NCBI GenBank assembly: GCA_046733355.1
Contig: JBKPOZ010000220.1
Location: 1 to 31,074 of the forward strand
Direction: 5' to 3'
Length of the DNA: 31,074 nt
Source: VAZQ01 sp046733355
Lineage (GTDB): Bacteria; Pseudomonadota; Alphaproteobacteria; Rhizobiales; Xanthobacteraceae
Position 1 is the first letter of the stretch. Every line of letters starts with the position of its first letter. Below, piece after piece: positions 14,843-22,709 of the stretch. Under the pieces are notes generated by a model. It saw only the letters and a list, made by a program, of their open reading frames with translations. It searched no databases and had not been told where the DNA came from. The position numbers were made by a program, and so were the translations under genes.

Positions 14843-14874
14843 AAAAAAGAACCGGACTCCTGACGAGCCCGGTT
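14843..14874 (-). terminator. Intrinsic terminator or attenuator between lysR and pqqA
   Basis: On the minus strand, arms aaccgg and ccggtt plus inner gag and ctc pairs form a ten-position stem with one mismatch, followed within two bases by six T residues. It can end the lysR transcript. If pqqA is transcribed from further upstream it would act as an attenuator. Confidence 0.7.
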
Positions 14875-15061
14875 GTCCAGTTTTGCCGGCAATTCGCCGG
14901 CAATCACCTTCCAGAGGGGAACAACTGAGAACTCACGGGCGAGGTAATGCGCTCGCCCCAAGATCGCAGCTCTGCCAGTATGCTCTCTCCTCCACGCGCG
15001 ACAACGCGATGGTGCGCATGCCAGCCATGCAACTCGCGTCCTGGCTGCGCTGCGGGTGGTA

Positions 15062-15955
15062 TCAGAAATGCCAGCGCTGCGCCTTGGCGACGAGAAAATC
15101 CCGGAACACCTGCACCCGGGCAACTGATTTCAGCTCTTCTGGATAGACGAAATACGCGTCGAGCGCGATGCTGTCGGACTGGCCGAACAGTTGCACAAGC
15201 CCGCCGTTCTCCTCGACCAGGTAGTCCGGAAGGAAAGCGATGCCTATGCCTCTTTGACAGGCCCGCAGAACACCGAGCACGTTATTTATGGTCAGTACAG
15301 GCGTCCGCGGGCCCCGGCCGTTCCGGGCAATCTCGATAAGCCAGCGGCGGTTCTCCAGGTAGTAGGGAGTGGTGCTTCCGCCGAGTAGCAGGATGCGCTG
15401 ATCGTCGAGATCGTCCAGCGTGCGCGGCGTGCCGAACCGTTTGAGATATTCCGGGGAGGCATAGGCGTGAAAGCGCACCGAGAACAGCTTGCGCTGGATG
15501 AGATCCGGCTGTGTTGGTTGGCGCAACCTGATGCCCACGTCCGCTTCGCGCATCGCCAAATCGAGCTCCTCGTCGGTGGTGATGAGCGTGAGATGGACGT
15601 CCGGATAGAGCTCGATGAACTCGCCAAGGCGAGGCGTGAGCCAATGCACGCCAAGCCCCGGGGTGGTGGTGACGCGCAATTCACCATTGGGTCGCTCTCG
15701 ACTATCCGTGAGCTTCGCGCGTGCCGCTTGCAGCTTCATGAATACGTCATGCGCGGTGTGGTGCAGCAGCTCGCCCTGCTCCGTGAGAATGAGACCGCGC
15801 GCATGGCGATGAAAAAGGGAGACGCCCAGCTCCTGCTCAAGCGCCGAAACCTGCCGCGATACCGCCGATTGGGAGAGGCCGAGCTGCTCGCCGGCATGAG
15901 TAAAGCTCCCCGCCTCAGCGGCGGCGTGAAAGACCTTCAACTTGTCCCAGTCCAT
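15062..15955 (-). CDS. LysR-family transcriptional regulator
   Basis: A 297-residue regulator. The winged helix-turn-helix covers about residues 1-60 (DKLKVFHAAAEAGSFTHAGE and LSQSAVSRQVSALEQELG), and residues 85-290 form the substrate-binding-like effector domain. Proteins with this exact kind of start (MDWDKLKVF) are common in Bradyrhizobium relatives directly after trxB. The ATG at 15955 fits the family; another in-frame ATG at 15979 overlaps the trxB stop as TAATG and would add eight residues, so coupled translation is possible. Its target is not evident. It lies upstream of the pqq genes on the same strand but is separated from them by a terminator, so control of pqq is only a possibility. 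Confidence 0.9.
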   Translation of the reverse strand: MDWDKLKVFHAAAEAGSFTHAGEQLGLSQSAVSRQVSALEQELGVSLFHRHARGLILTEQGELLHHTAHDVFMKLQAARAKLTDSRERPNGELRVTTTPGLGVHWLTPRLGEFIELYPDVHLTLITTDEELDLAMREADVGIRLRQPTQPDLIQRKLFSVRFHAYASPEYLKRFGTPRTLDDLDDQRILLLGGSTTPYYLENRRWLIEIARNGRGPRTPVLTINNVLGVLRACQRGIGIAFLPDYLVEENGGLVQLFGQSDSIALDAYFVYPEELKSVARVQVFRDFLVAKAQRWHF

Positions 15956-15978
15956 CTCTGTGCCTCGCAGGACCGACA

Positions 15979-16950
15979 TTATTCCGCAGCGATCGCCGGT
16001 TCGGCTGCGCCCTGGGCCGCCAAGAATCGTTCGGCTTCGAGCGCGGCCATGCAGCCCTGCCCGGCCGCGGTCACCGCCTGCCGGAAGACATCGTCGGTCA
16101 CATCCCCCGCCGCAAAAACGCCTGGTACCGAAGTTGCCGTCGAGAACGGCGCGGTCTCGATGTAACCGGACGGTTTCATGGCGAGCTGGCCGGAAAAGAG
16201 CTCGGAGGCGGGCGTGTGCCCGATGGCAATGAAGACGCCATCGATCGGCTGCTCGCTCAGGACATTCGTACGCACGTCCCGCAGGACCACGCCTTTAACC
16301 TTCAGCGGATCGGCGTCCCCAAGCACCTCTTCCAGCACCGCATTCCACAGGGCCGTAATCTTCGGATTGCGCGACAGCCGCTCCTGGAGAATTTTTTCCG
16401 CCCGCAGCCGATCCCGCCGATGCACGAGGGTGACCCGGCTGGCGAAGTTCGTGAGAAAAAGCGCCTCCTCAACGGCCGTGTTGCCGCCGCCGATTACCAT
16501 GACGTTCCTGCCGCGATAGAAGAATCCATCGCAGGTCGCGCAGGCAGATACGCCATACCCCTTGAATTTCTGTTCCGAGGGAATTCCCAGCCAGCGCGCC
16601 TGCGCGCCCGTGGCAATGATGATGCTGTCGGTCAGATAGTGATCGCCCGAATCGCAGGAAATTTCGAACGGGCGGGTTGCAAGCACGACCTTGCTGACAT
16701 GATCGCTGATCAGCGTGGTCCCGACGTGCGCGGCTTGATTGCGCATCTGCTCCATGAGCCAGGGACCCTGGATGACGTCCGCAAAGCCCGGATAGTTCTC
16801 GACATCGGTCGTAATGGTGAGTTGCCCGCCAGGCTGGACACCCTGGATGAGCACGGGCTCGAGCATCGCACGGGCAGCATAGATGGCTGCTGTGTATCCG
16901 GCAGGACCGGAGCCGATGATGACGACCTTTGCGCGAGCGGTCCTGCTCAT
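15979..16950 (-). CDS. trxB: Thioredoxin-disulfide reductase
   Basis: A 323-residue FAD enzyme that reduces thioredoxin with NADPH in the cytoplasm. The FAD-binding motif IIGSGPAGYTAAIYAARA is at residues 11-28, the redox-active CATC is at 137-140 followed by DGFF, the NADPH motif VIGGGNTAVEEALFL comes next, and the second FAD motif GVFAAGDVTDDVFRQAVTAAG is near the C-terminus. Length is normal. It is divergent from the Lrp-type regulator, with 226 bases between starts, and overlaps or abuts the downstream lysR. Confidence 0.96.
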   Translation of the reverse strand: MSRTARAKVVIIGSGPAGYTAAIYAARAMLEPVLIQGVQPGGQLTITTDVENYPGFADVIQGPWLMEQMRNQAAHVGTTLISDHVSKVVLATRPFEISCDSGDHYLTDSIIIATGAQARWLGIPSEQKFKGYGVSACATCDGFFYRGRNVMVIGGGNTAVEEALFLTNFASRVTLVHRRDRLRAEKILQERLSRNPKITALWNAVLEEVLGDADPLKVKGVVLRDVRTNVLSEQPIDGVFIAIGHTPASELFSGQLAMKPSGYIETAPFSTATSVPGVFAAGDVTDDVFRQAVTAAGQGCMAALEAERFLAAQGAAEPAIAAE

Positions 16951-17176
16951 TTAAAAAATTGTCCTTTTTTACACGTGCGGCGGCCCGGGGCGGCAAGCCG
17001 GGTGATGCGGGCCGGCGTCGCACGCGACAGCTGCTGAGCTATGCAGATAATGCAGACCGCACGGGAGTTCTAGCTAGCCCAGTTCCGTCGCGCAATAATG
17101 TTTCACGACCAGGGCTCAATCACGCTAACATTCCACAAGGAAAGCGGGGGCGAGCCAGACAACGGGGAGTGCGCGG

Positions 17177-17653
17177 GTGCCCGCTCGCCTCGACGCCATC
17201 GATCGCCACATTCTCAGAGAGCTGCAGGAGGACGGGCGCATCACCAACGTGGAGCTCGCCCGGCGCATCGGCATTTCCGCTCCGCCGTGCCTGCGGCGCG
17301 TGCGCGCGCTCGAACAGGCAGGCTATATCACCGGTTATCGCGCCCTGCTCAATCCAAAATTGCTGGGCTACGAGGTCACCGTGTTTGCGCTCGTGCATCT
17401 GTCCAGCCAGGCGGACGCCGATCTCAAGCACTTCGAGGAATTCGTCCGCCGCAAGCCGATGGTGCGCGAATGCTGGATGCTTTCAGGCGAGGTGGATTTC
17501 ATCCTGAAATGTGTCGCCCCGGACTTCAATACGTTTCAGAACTTTGTCGCGGAACTCACCGCCGCGCCGCAAGTGCGAAACGTGAAGACGTCGCTCACGC
17601 TGCGCAATTGCAAGGACGCAGCTCTGGTACCGATGGAGGCGAAGGAGAAGTAG
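17177..17653 (+). CDS. Lrp/AsnC-family transcriptional regulator
   Basis: A 158-residue regulator. The N-terminal helix-turn-helix (LDAIDRHILRELQEDGRITN, VELARRIGISAPPCLRRVRALE) covers residues 5-50, and a RAM/AsnC ligand-binding domain (YEVTVFALVHLSSQ, VRECWMLSGEVDFILKCVA) covers residues 65-150. Such proteins form octamers and usually respond to an amino acid; the ligand here is unknown. The start is GTG 17177, with GGGGAG eight bases upstream. It is divergent from trxB, and a REP-like repeat follows. Confidence 0.9.
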   Translation: MPARLDAIDRHILRELQEDGRITNVELARRIGISAPPCLRRVRALEQAGYITGYRALLNPKLLGYEVTVFALVHLSSQADADLKHFEEFVRRKPMVRECWMLSGEVDFILKCVAPDFNTFQNFVAELTAAPQVRNVKTSLTLRNCKDAALVPMEAKEK

Positions 17654-17664
17654 TTTCAGCCATA

Positions 17665-17730
17665 TAGCCCGCATGAGCGAAGCGACATGCGGGAAAGCGC
17701 CCGATATCGCTGGCGCTCATCCGGGCTACG
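17665..17730. repeat. REP-like paired palindrome between lrp and greA
   Basis: The ends tagccc (17665-17670) and gggcta (17723-17728) are inverted, and the inner sequences match for about 25 bases in inverted order (gcatgagcgaagcga against its counterpart). The left unit also folds alone: cccgcatg (17668-17675) pairs with catgcggg (17686-17693). It lies between convergent genes and resembles the REP/BIME elements of Bradyrhizobium relatives. A second copy is at 28922-28992. Confidence 0.65.
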
Positions 17731-17738
17731 GCCCACGC

Positions 17739-18212
17739 TCACCGCCACTCGATTTTTTTGATCTCGTACGCCTTCGCGCCACTCGGCGTCATTACCTCGA
17801 CGCTTGTGCCCTTGGCCTTGCCGATAAGCGCGCGGGCGAGCGGCGAGGTGATCGAGATCTTGCCCTTTTTGGCGTCCGCCTCGGGCTCTCCCACCAGTTG
17901 CCAAACCTGTTTCTTCTCGGTGTCCTCGTCGACGAGCGTCACCGTGGCCCCGAACTTGATGGTATCGCCCGAGAGCTTCGATACGTCGATGACCTCGGCG
18001 CGCGCGAGCTTGTCCTCGAGCTCGGCGATGCGGCCTTCGTTTATGGACTGCGATTCCTTGGCCGCATGGTATTCCGCGTTCTCGGACAGATCGCCATGCG
18101 TGCGCGCATCCGTGATTTGCTGGATAATGCGGGGACGCTCCACCTGCTGGCGGTGCTTGAGCTCATTTTCCAGCGTGGAGTAACCCTCCGCGGTCATCGG
18201 AATTTTGTCCAT
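17739..18212 (-). CDS. greA: Transcription elongation factor GreA
   Basis: A 157-residue factor that binds the RNA polymerase secondary channel and stimulates cleavage of backtracked RNA. The N-terminal coiled coil (residues 1-75) includes MTAEGYSTLENELKHR and DARTHGDLSENAEYHAAKE, whose acidic tip D-x-SENAEY is the functional GreA signature. The C-terminal globular domain includes GATVTLVDEDTEKKQVWQLV and ISITSPLARALIGKAKG. The ATG at 18212 gives the normal length; an upstream in-frame ATG at 18257 would add 15 unrelated residues. It is downstream of carB on the same strand across about 128 bases containing a hairpin. Confidence 0.96.
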   Translation of the reverse strand: MDKIPMTAEGYSTLENELKHRQQVERPRIIQQITDARTHGDLSENAEYHAAKESQSINEGRIAELEDKLARAEVIDVSKLSGDTIKFGATVTLVDEDTEKKQVWQLVGEPEADAKKGKISITSPLARALIGKAKGTSVEVMTPSGAKAYEIKKIEWR

Positions 18213-18262
18213 CTCAGTTCCAATCCTCCAGCCTGGCCCAGAGACAATAAAGCTCAACCGCG

Positions 18263-18280
18263 GGCCGGAGGGTTCCGGCC
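18263..18280 (-). repeat. GC-rich hairpin between carB and greA
   Basis: Perfect seven-base arms, ggccgga and tccggcc, enclose a four-base loop 61 bases after the carB stop. No clear T run follows on the minus strand. It may be a weak terminator or an mRNA stabiliser. Confidence 0.4.
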
Positions 18281-18340
18281 ACGCGATCGTGAACTTTGTC
18301 CCATTCGCACACCGTCGGTGAGCTTTCCTGGTCGGCCAGG

Positions 18341-21300
18341 TCAGCCTGCAGCACCGAAATAGCTCTGCAGCGCACGGACCTCAAAGTCCCCGGCCAAGTA
18401 GGCCTTGATTCCCTGCGCGGCGGCAACGGCTCCCGAAAGAGTGGTGTAGTATGGGACTTTATGCAAGAGGGCCGCGCGGCGAAGCGATCGGCTGTCGGCG
18501 AGCGCAGTGGCGCCCTCCGTGGTATTGAACACGAGTTGCACCCCGCCGTTTTTGATCGCATCAACGATGTGGGGGCGCCCCTCCAGTACCTTGTTGATCT
18601 TGGTCGCCGGCACCCCGTGCTCGGCGAGATAGCGCTGCGTGCCTGAGGTGGCGATCACCTCGAAGCCCAACGAGACCAGGAGCCGAACGCAGTCGAGCAC
18701 CCGCGGCTTGTCACTGTCTTTTACAGAAACGAACACGGTGCCCTGGCGCGGCAATCGAGAGCCGCCGCCGATCTGGCTCTTCGCAAACGCGATGGCGAAG
18801 TTCCGGTCGATGCCCATGACCTCGCCGGTCGACTTCATTTCCGGCCCGAGCACCGTGTCCACGCCTGGAAAACGCGCGAATGGAAACACTGCTTCCTTCA
18901 CGCCGACATGGCCGAGGGACAGGGGCCTGAGCTGAAAGCTTGCAAGGCTTTCGCCGGCCATGAGCCGAGCCGCAACTTTGGCGACGGGAATTCCAATCAC
19001 CTTGGCCACGAACGGAATGGTGCGCGAAGCGCGCGGATTGACTTCCAGGACGTAAATATCTCCATTCTTTATTGCATATTGGACATTCATCAGCCCGCCG
19101 ACTTCCAGCGCAAGCGCAAGCGCACGTGTCTGATGCTCGAGCTGCGCTATGCTCTTGTCCGAAAGCGAATGCGGCGGGAGCGAGCAGGCGCTGTCGCCGG
19201 AATGGATGCCGGCTTCCTCGATGTGCTCCATTATACCGAGAATGGCCACGTCCTTGCCGTCGGCCATGCAGTCCACGTCCACCTCGATCGCATCTGAGAG
19301 ATAGCGATCAATGAGGAGGGGACGCTTTTCGGAAACAGCCAGCTCCGATGGCCTGTCGAGATCCTTGGCGAGCCGCGCAATGTACCGATCGAGCTGCGGC
19401 GCATCGAGCACGATTTCCATGGCACGGCCGCCGAGCACGTAGGAAGGCCGGATCACGATGGGGTAGCCGACCGCATCCGCCCGGGCGCGCGCCTCCTGCG
19501 GACTGGTGGCAATGGCGCTCATCGGCTGGCGGAGCTGCAAATGATCGAGCAGCTGCTTGAAGCGCTCGCGATCCTCCGCAAGATCGATCATATCCGGCGA
19601 GGTGCCGAGAATGGGGACCTGCGCCCGCTCCAATGCCTGCGCCAGTTTCAGCGGTGTCTGACCGCCGAACTGCACAATCGCTCCATGCAGCCGCCCGCCT
19701 GCGCGCTCGACATGCATGACCTCGAGCACGTCTTCGGCGGTCAGCGGCTCGAAATAGAGGCGATCGGAGGTGTCGTAGTCAGTGGAGACGGTTTCCGGGT
19801 TGCAGTTGATCATCACCGTCTCGTAGCCCGCTTCCCGGAGCGCAAAAGCGGCGTGGCAGCAGCAGTAGTCGAATTCGATTCCCTGGCCGATGCGATTTGG
19901 GCCGCCCCCGAGAATAACGATCTTGCTGCGGCCGCTGGGAGCGGCCTCGCAGGCGGACTGCCCGGCAAAGGGCGCCGTATAGGTCGAATACATGTAAGCG
20001 GTGGGGGACGCGAACTCGGCCGCACAGGTGTCGATGCGCTTGAACACCGGCCGCACGCCAAGCGCCAGTCGCCTATCCGTCACTGCTTCGAGGCTGAGCC
20101 CCACAAGCTTCGCCAGCCGCGCGTCGGAAAACCCCAGCGCCTTGAGGTGGCGCAGCGCGCCCGGCGTTTGCGGCAGGCCTTTTGCCCTGATTTCCTCCTC
20201 CGCCTCTATCAAGGCGCGGATCTGAGCCAGAAACCAGGGATCGATGCGGCAGGATGCATAAATATCGCGATTGGAAATTCCGAGCCGCATCGCCTGCGCG
20301 ATCTTCAACAGCCGATCCGGGGTCGGCGTGCCGAGCGCCGCGCGAACGGCGTTCTTGTCATCGCCCTGGCCAACGCCCTCGATGGCGACCTCGTCGAGCC
20401 CCGCCAATCCGTTTTCAAGAGAGCGCAAGGCCTTCTGCAGACTTTCGGCAAAACTGCGGCCGATGGCCATCACCTCGCCGACCGATTTCATCGACGTGGT
20501 GAGAACAGGCTCGGCGCCGGGAAATTTTTCGAACGCAAAGCGGGGAATTTTGGTGACAACGTAATCGATGGTCGGCTCGAACGAGGCAGGCATTGCGCCG
20601 CCGGTAATCTCGTTGGCCACCTCGTCGAGCGTGTAGCCCACGGCGAGCTTGGCAGCGACCTTCGCGATGGGGAACCCGGTCGCCTTCGACGCCAGCGCCG
20701 AAGAGCGTGAGACGCGCGGGTTCATTTCGATGATGACCAGCCGACCATCGGCAGGGTTGACGGCGAATTGCACGTTAGAGCCGCCGGTCTCCACGCCGAT
20801 CTCGCGCAATACGGCAATCGCGGCATCGCGCATGATCTGGAATTCCTTGTCCGTGAGCGTCAGTGCCGGCGCCACAGTGATGGAATCGCCGGTGTGCACG
20901 CCCATCGGATCGATATTCTCGATCGAGCAGACGATGATGCAGTTATCATTCCTGTCGCGCACCACTTCGAGCTCAAATTCTTTCCAGCCGAGCACGGATT
21001 CCTCGATGAGCACTTCGCTGGTCGGGGAAGCGTCGATCCCGCGTTCGACGATCTCGATGAACTCGGCGCGGTTGTAGGCGACGCCGCCGCCCGTGCCACC
21101 CAGAGTGAACGATGGGCGAATGATCGCCGGCAGGCCGATATCCTCGAGCGCCGCCAACGCCTGGATCAGCGTCTTGACTTGCATGGAGCGGGGCGTTTCC
21201 AGACCGATGCGCTGCATCGCCTCGCGGAACAGTTTGCGGTCCTCGGCCTTGTCGATTGCCCGCGCGGTCGCGCCGATCATCTCGACCTTGAAGCGCTCGA

Positions 21301-21622
21301 GCACACCCGCCTTGTTCAGCGATAGTGCGGTGTTGAGCGCTGTCTGACCGCCCATGGTCGGCAGCAACGCATCCGGGCGCTCCCGCTCGATTATTTTGGC
21401 AACCATGTCTGGGGTGATCGGCTCGATATAGGTCGCATCCGCCACGTCCGGATCGGTCATGATCGTTGCCGGATTCGAGTTGACGAGAACGATGCGGTAG
21501 CCCTCGGCCTTGAGCGCCTTGCACGCCTGCGTGCCCGAATAGTCAAACTCGCAGGCCTGTCCGATGACGATGGGTCCGGCGCCGATGATCAGGACCGAGT
21601 TGATGTCATTCCTTCTGGGCAT
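18341..21622 (-). CDS. carB: Carbamoyl-phosphate synthase, large subunit
   Basis: A 1093-residue synthetase subunit that uses bicarbonate, two ATP and ammonia passed from CarA to make carbamoyl phosphate for arginine and pyrimidines. Two homologous ATP-grasp halves are visible: the first begins SVLIIGAGPIVIGQACEFDY and contains RPSFTLGGTGGG; the second begins KIVILGGGPNRIGQGIEFDY and contains RPSYVLGGRAMEIV. An oligomerisation helix region lies between the halves, and a C-terminal MGS-like allosteric domain (VFVSVKDSDKPRVLDCVRLL) is complete. The ATG at 21622 (PRRNDINSVLI) matches the family; upstream in-frame codons to 21718 look non-coding. A 376-base leader precedes it. Confidence 0.96.
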   Translation of the reverse strand: MPRRNDINSVLIIGAGPIVIGQACEFDYSGTQACKALKAEGYRIVLVNSNPATIMTDPDVADATYIEPITPDMVAKIIERERPDALLPTMGGQTALNTALSLNKAGVLERFKVEMIGATARAIDKAEDRKLFREAMQRIGLETPRSMQVKTLIQALAALEDIGLPAIIRPSFTLGGTGGGVAYNRAEFIEIVERGIDASPTSEVLIEESVLGWKEFELEVVRDRNDNCIIVCSIENIDPMGVHTGDSITVAPALTLTDKEFQIMRDAAIAVLREIGVETGGSNVQFAVNPADGRLVIIEMNPRVSRSSALASKATGFPIAKVAAKLAVGYTLDEVANEITGGAMPASFEPTIDYVVTKIPRFAFEKFPGAEPVLTTSMKSVGEVMAIGRSFAESLQKALRSLENGLAGLDEVAIEGVGQGDDKNAVRAALGTPTPDRLLKIAQAMRLGISNRDIYASCRIDPWFLAQIRALIEAEEEIRAKGLPQTPGALRHLKALGFSDARLAKLVGLSLEAVTDRRLALGVRPVFKRIDTCAAEFASPTAYMYSTYTAPFAGQSACEAAPSGRSKIVILGGGPNRIGQGIEFDYCCCHAAFALREAGYETVMINCNPETVSTDYDTSDRLYFEPLTAEDVLEVMHVERAGGRLHGAIVQFGGQTPLKLAQALERAQVPILGTSPDMIDLAEDRERFKQLLDHLQLRQPMSAIATSPQEARARADAVGYPIVIRPSYVLGGRAMEIVLDAPQLDRYIARLAKDLDRPSELAVSEKRPLLIDRYLSDAIEVDVDCMADGKDVAILGIMEHIEEAGIHSGDSACSLPPHSLSDKSIAQLEHQTRALALALEVGGLMNVQYAIKNGDIYVLEVNPRASRTIPFVAKVIGIPVAKVAARLMAGESLASFQLRPLSLGHVGVKEAVFPFARFPGVDTVLGPEMKSTGEVMGIDRNFAIAFAKSQIGGGSRLPRQGTVFVSVKDSDKPRVLDCVRLLVSLGFEVIATSGTQRYLAEHGVPATKINKVLEGRPHIVDAIKNGGVQLVFNTTEGATALADSRSLRRAALLHKVPYYTTLSGAVAAAQGIKAYLAGDFEVRALQSYFGAAG

Positions 21623-21998
21623 TGCCGGACAACAATTCGGATTGGTGGCAGGGTTGTGCTCCGCGCATAAAAAAAGCGCCACCGCGCATGCTCTGCCGAC
21701 GAAAGCGCGAACAAACAATCAGGCCTGCACGCGCACGCGTGATGTAGACGAGAATGGTCGCAGAGAAAAGGGCAGCTTTTGCGCGGTTTCGACATAAGGA
21801 TGTGCAACGGGCACCGCATGCAAATGCGTTGATCAGCTGTCATCCCTCTGGCCGGCTCGACGACTGATGGGCTCTTCTCGGTTCGAGAACCTGATCGCAC
21901 CAGACGGCGCGCGATTCTACGGTCGGCCCGGAGAAACCGCTGGGACCGCGCGCTGCCGTGATGGCCGACACCGTTGGCGCAGCGACGTAAGCGCCGCG
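21623..21998. other. Leader region between the methyltransferase gene and carB
   Basis: This 376-base gap holds no gene I can support. On the minus strand a short stem, gcgc-ggtg-gcgc (21676-21687), is followed at once by seven T residues (21669-21675), about 50 bases before the carB start, which resembles a weak terminator or attenuator. A minus-strand open frame crosses the region but overlaps carB out of frame and has no recognisable features. A separate carB promoter may be here. Confidence 0.4.
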
Positions 21999-22685
21999 TC
22001 AGACCCGCTCCGCCAGAAAGCCCATGCGTGCCGGGTTGTGTCCGAGATTAGGGATGCGCCGTGCCGAAAATCCGGTCGCCACAAGCTTGCCGAGCATGGC
22101 GGCTTCACTGTAGCGCGTGAGCCCCAGGCGCGAGCGCAGTCGCCAGTACGGCGAAAGGAGCGTGCGCACAAGCCCAAAAACGGCGGCGGTCAGGAAACCG
22201 TTCAGCGCTGCGAAACGCAAAAGTGCAAGGGCGTCGGTTGCGGCGGAGAGCTCGGGGGTGAGCACGTCTGCGATGATCAGGCGGCCCCCTCTCCTGAGCA
22301 GGCGATGAAATAGCAAGAGCAGCGCATGCAATTCATTCGCCGAGAGATACTGCGCGACGGAGTGCATCACCACCAGATCGAGCAAGCCGTCAGGCAGACG
22401 CTCGACCTCGTCCGGCCGACGCACGGCGATACTTGGTCCTGTTGCGTATCGCCGGTGAAGCTCCGCGTGCAGCTTCGGCGCGGCTTCGCACAGAATAAGA
22501 CGACGCGCCGGCGGCACGATCAGCTCAGCCGAGAGAGCCTCGCCGCAACCGTAGTCGAGCACATCCGCCCGAGGCGGCACGTATGCAAGCAGATCCTGCG
22601 CGATGGTGCGATAGTGCAGCTGACGATGACGTGCATTGACATAGATGGTGTGCTTGGAATCCCAGAATGCAATCCAGGCGCTCAT
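21999..22685 (-). CDS. Class I SAM-dependent methyltransferase
   Basis: A 228-residue cytoplasmic enzyme of unknown substrate. The SAM-binding motif VLDYGCGEAL is at residues 42-51, the acidic residue that usually binds the ribose falls in LILCEAAPKLHAEL, and post-motif strands LLDLVVMHSVAQYL and RLLRRGGRLIIADVLTPE follow. The C-terminal third has a hydrophobic helix pair (ALLRFAALNGFLTAAVFGLV) that may touch the membrane or a lipid substrate. The start is 24 bases after the carA stop on the same strand, so it is almost certainly co-transcribed with carA. No role in carbamoyl phosphate synthesis is known for such a protein. Confidence 0.82.
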   Translation of the reverse strand: MSAWIAFWDSKHTIYVNARHRQLHYRTIAQDLLAYVPPRADVLDYGCGEALSAELIVPPARRLILCEAAPKLHAELHRRYATGPSIAVRRPDEVERLPDGLLDLVVMHSVAQYLSANELHALLLLFHRLLRRGGRLIIADVLTPELSAATDALALLRFAALNGFLTAAVFGLVRTLLSPYWRLRSRLGLTRYSEAAMLGKLVATGFSARRIPNLGHNPARMGFLAERV

Positions 22686-22709
22686 GCCGTTGCTTCTGGC
22701 GCGGTTGAG

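Larger units (their letters stand above)
14760..15061. other. Regulatory region between lysR and pqqA
   Basis: This 302-base gap on the transcribed minus strand holds, in transcription order, about 185 bases with no recognised feature, a terminator-like hairpin (14843-14874), a possible promoter (14789-14817) and the pqqA ribosome binding site. No coding sequence is supported here. Confidence 0.6.

Noticed and set aside
19541..20710. A 389-codon plus-strand open frame antisense to carB
   Set aside because: It is the mirror of conserved CarB ATP-grasp sequence and has no start signal or domain of its own.
21589..21900. Minus-strand 103-codon frame overlapping the carB start, with a WRFFY run that recalls aromatic leader peptides
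   Set aside because: It overlaps carB out of frame, has no ribosome binding site, and a Trp/Phe leader would not make sense before carB; the aromatic codons arise from the T run.
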